Source of the DNA: Actinomycetes bacterium
GTDB lineage: Bacteria; Actinomycetota; Actinomycetes; Actinomycetales; Microbacteriaceae
DNA length: 5,038 nt
Direction of reading: 5' to 3'
Assembly (NCBI GenBank): GCA_023386675.1
Contig: JAEWJG010000281.1
Location: forward strand, 1-5,038
Translations under genes and position numbers: made by a program
Shown here: positions 4,894-5,038 of the stretch, piece after piece
Numbering within the stretch: position 1 is the stretch's first letter
How the letters are laid out: every line of letters begins with the position of its first letter
Notes under the pieces: generated by a model
The model's database searches: none
Told to the model about the DNA's origin: nothing
Seen by the model: only the letters and a program-made list of their open reading frames with translations

Positions 4894-5038
4894 GCCGTAC
4901 CTAAGCCGCGCACGATAGTGGCCGGTCAGCGGTTGATGGGCCTGCTGTCGTGATCAGTACGACGCCGGTCACGCCGCACATGAGACGAGAATTCACGAGC
5001 CGAACGTAGCGCAGAGGTCGAAGGTTCGAACACAAGGA

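Larger units (their letters stand above)
3076..5038. mobile_element. Presumed terminal part of an integrative element inserted at tRNA-Glu
   Basis: The element would start where tRNA identity is lost (3076) and run out of the window. Support comes from four observations: the tRNA-Glu 3' fragment with its native terminator on the left, AT-richer sequence with short repeats just inside the boundary (3121-3205), lower GC and mixed codon use compared with the left half, and only orphan-type genes. No integrase, excisionase, replication or conjugation gene is visible, so it may be a prophage, an integrative conjugative element or a decayed island. The boundary is fairly secure as a tRNA disruption; its nature is inference. 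Confidence 0.5.

Noticed and set aside
5008..5038. GGTTCGAAC near the right edge, resembling a tRNA T-loop
   Set aside because: The flanks do not form a T-stem and no acceptor strand is present before the window ends.
4894..5038. Possible promoter or gene in the right-edge stretch upstream of the membrane protein
   Set aside because: No open frame with a ribosome site, no clear -10/-35 pair and no repeat could be supported in these 145 bases.

Overview
The window looks like chromosomal DNA of a high-GC actinobacterium. A Microbacteriaceae-like genus (Leifsonia or Microbacterium type) is my inference from the protein style and gene order, not something proven here. The left 3 kb is very GC-rich with third-position G/C bias and reads as core genome. 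The right 2 kb is visibly less GC-rich (hand counts of single lines: 48/60 G+C at 1141-1200, 33/60 at 4261-4320) with more mixed codon use, and reads as accessory DNA.

Left region, minus strand (1-2684): a compact three-gene operon. It begins with a probable promoter and a yybP-ykoY (Mn2+-sensing) riboswitch at 2553-2678. Next come a TerC/Alx-family membrane metal transporter (GTG start at 2524) and a PP2C-type Ser/Thr phosphatase coupled to it by an ATGA overlap. The last gene is a partial protein that resembles the N-terminal half of actinobacterial FHA-domain proteins and runs off the left edge. A manganese sensor, a probable manganese transporter, a metal-dependent phosphatase and possibly a phosphopeptide reader would then share one transcript.

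Middle (2727-3075): a 75-residue KTSC-domain protein lies on the plus strand, divergent from terC and possibly leaderless. It is followed by a strong minus-strand intrinsic terminator directly behind the 3' half of a tRNA-Glu(CTC). That tRNA has its anticodon arm, variable loop, T-arm, acceptor 3' strand and CCA, but no D-arm. This is the usual signature of one end (attR type) of an integrative element inserted in a tRNA gene: host chromosome to the left, element to the right.

Right region (3076-5038): the presumed element end. It has an AT-richer att-flanking stretch with tandem 11-bp repeats and recurring CGGGATTTG motifs, then an unrecognised lysine-free, tryptophan-rich small protein (minus strand, TTG start with a good Shine-Dalgarno). 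A ~400-bp gap follows that holds a large imperfect palindrome, and then a polytopic membrane protein with a TM2-domain-like C-terminus (minus strand). No integrase or other mobility gene is in view, so the element's type cannot be told from this window.
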